Below, one piece after another: positions 59,583 to 60,598 of a stretch of 60,598 nucleotides of DNA (within the stretch, counting starts at the first letter, position 1; the number at the start of each line of letters is the position of its first letter). Under the pieces are notes generated by a model, which saw only the letters and a program-made list of their open reading frames with translations, did not search any database and had not been told where the DNA came from. Both the position numbers and the translations under genes were made by a program. Source of the DNA: SIG299 sp045531895 (GTDB taxonomy: Bacteria > Bacillota > Clostridia > Lachnospirales > Lachnospiraceae); NCBI GenBank assembly GCA_045531895.1, contig JAZSEW010000121.1, forward strand, positions 1 through 60,598, in the 5' to 3' direction.

Positions 59583-60598
59583 ATGGTACGTTATAAGAGT
59601 ACAAGAAATTCGAATATACTGGTTACTGCATCCGAGGCAGTATTAAAGGGTCTGGCTGATGACGGCGGATTATTTGTTCCGGATTCCATTCCGGCGCTGG
59701 ATATTCCGTTAAAGGATCTGGCAGGCAAATCTTATCAGGAAGTGGCTTACGAAGTAATGAAGCTTTTTCTTTCCGACTACACAGAGGATGAATTAAAGCA
59801 TTGTATCAACAGTGCTTATGATGATAAGTTCGATACAAAGAAGATTGCTCCGTTAAAGGAAGCGGATGGCGCATACTACCTGGAATTGTTCCACGGTGCA
59901 ACCATCGCGTTTAAGGATATGGCACTTTCTATTCTGCCGCATTTACTCACAACTGCAGCAAAGAAGAACAACATGAAGGAAGAAATCGTTATCCTTACTG
60001 CAACCTCCGGTGATACCGGTAAGGCTGCCCTGGCAGGCTTTGCTGATGTTCCGGGAACAAGTATTATTGTATTTTATCCAAAGGACGGCGTCAGCAAGAT
60101 TCAGGAAAAGCAGATGGTTACCCAGGTGGGAGATAATACAAACGTTGTGGCTATTCACGGCAATTTCGATGATGCCCAGACCGGCGTAAAGGAAATCTTC
60201 GGTAACAAGGAACTGGCTGCAAAAATGAAGGAGCAGGGCTATCAGTTCTCCTCCGCAAACTCTATCAATATCGGCCGTCTGGTTCCACAGGTGGTTTACT
60301 ATGTTTATACCTATGCAACTTTAGTTGCTGAAGGCAAGCTTGCCTGCGGCGAACCGATGAATGTTGTGGTTCCTACCGGAAACTTCGGTAATATTTTAGC
60401 AGCTTATTATGCAAAGCAGATGGGTGTACCTGTAAAGAAGTTAATTTGCGCATCCAATGAAAATAAGGTTCTGTTTGATTTCTTCCAGACAGGCGTTTAT
60501 GACAGAAAGCGAGAGTTTGTACTTACAAGCTCTCCGTCCATGGATATTCTGGTATCCAGTAACTTAGAGCGTCTTATTTACACCTGCGCAGGCGAAGA
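59583..60598 (+). CDS. thrC: Threonine synthase, N-terminal part (3' truncated by window)
   Basis: 338 codons visible of about 495. ATG 59583 with GGGAGGAAAT upstream. Clan II threonine synthase: MVRYKSTRNSNILVTASEAV, GLADDGGLFVPD, ELFHGATIAFKDMAL (the lysine binds PLP), LTATSGDTGKAAL, SSANSINIGRLVPQ, VVPTGNFGNILAAY. Converts O-phosphohomoserine to threonine in the cytoplasm. No frameshift is seen up to the window end. Confidence 0.97.
   Translation, partial: MVRYKSTRNSNILVTASEAVLKGLADDGGLFVPDSIPALDIPLKDLAGKSYQEVAYEVMKLFLSDYTEDELKHCINSAYDDKFDTKKIAPLKEADGAYYLELFHGATIAFKDMALSILPHLLTTAAKKNNMKEEIVILTATSGDTGKAALAGFADVPGTSIIVFYPKDGVSKIQEKQMVTQVGDNTNVVAIHGNFDDAQTGVKEIFGNKELAAKMKEQGYQFSSANSINIGRLVPQVVYYVYTYATLVAEGKLACGEPMNVVVPTGNFGNILAAYYAKQMGVPVKKLICASNENKVLFDFFQTGVYDRKREFVLTSSPSMDILVSSNLERLIYTCAGE

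Noticed and set aside
1..60598. Prophage, IS element, tRNA or c-di-GMP riboswitch
   Set aside because: No transposase, integrase, phage structural gene, tRNA cloverleaf or GEMM-type conserved core was recognised on either strand.

Overview
The window looks like the chromosome of a motile, spore-forming Firmicute of the family Lachnospiraceae (Clostridia). The basis is moderate GC content, strong AGGAGG ribosome-binding sites, consensus sigma-A promoters, rpsF-ssb-rpsR and dgt-dnaG-rpoD-trmK gene orders, small clostridial families (DUF951, DUF6465-like, DUF6171-like), lipoproteins with Thr/Pro linkers, and sporulation- or germination-type proteins (a degenerate LytM/SpoIIQ-like protein, a Csp-like subtilase, a SleB-like hydrolase). 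Genus cannot be fixed from the sequence alone. No phage, IS element, CRISPR array or tRNA gene was seen.

Layout. 1-4.4 kb: 3' end of glgP, a small DUF6465-like gene, an alpha/beta hydrolase-LytTR-DUF3021 operon with direct repeats at its promoter, and a LytM-like protein with a sigma-F-like promoter. 4.6-8.9 kb: HlyIII, DUF951, DUF6171, a CapA lipoprotein and a soluble chemoreceptor with a zinc-binding (CZB) domain. 9-10.1 kb: rpsF-ssb-rpsR. 10.3-16.3 kb: a large lipoprotein, then two tandem GGDEF-EAL-LamG proteins. 16.5-21.6 kb: a tight three-gene operon of a TerB-N/TerB-C protein, a BrxD-like ATPase and an Lhr/BrxHI-like helicase. 21.7-24.5 kb: asnA and a membrane chemoreceptor. 24.5-28.5 kb: a MerR regulator fused to a dead beta-lactamase-like domain, facing a decayed MerR-methyltransferase gene across two MerR-type (19-bp spacer) promoters, then a phospholipase C-like gene and a histidine phosphatase. 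28.6-33.6 kb: a classical chemoreceptor and an MFS transporter fused to a family 2 glycoside hydrolase. 33.8-39.0 kb: two membrane proteins, cdaA, cdaR (YbbR) and a polysaccharide ABC exporter pair. 39-46.5 kb: polysaccharide deacetylase, HtrA, an initiating sugar transferase, clpX and a Csp-like subtilase. 46.6-50.4 kb: zinc ribbon, hisC, queH, an LRR lipoprotein and remnants of a DUF3990/DUF3791 locus. 50.6-57.1 kb: dgt-dnaG-rpoD-trmK-nucleoside kinase. 57.1-60.6 kb: RNase P RNA, an AP2-like protein, a SleB-like hydrolase and the 5' part of thrC.

Themes. Two nucleotide second messengers are represented: c-di-GMP (two bifunctional-looking enzymes) and c-di-AMP (cdaA-cdaR). Three chemoreceptors of different topology indicate motility. 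Envelope functions recur throughout. The strongest candidates for under-described biology are the TerB/ATPase/helicase operon, the tandem GGDEF-EAL-LamG enzymes, the MFS-GH2 fusion, and the MerR-pseudo-beta-lactamase regulator with its divergent 19-bp-spacer promoters.
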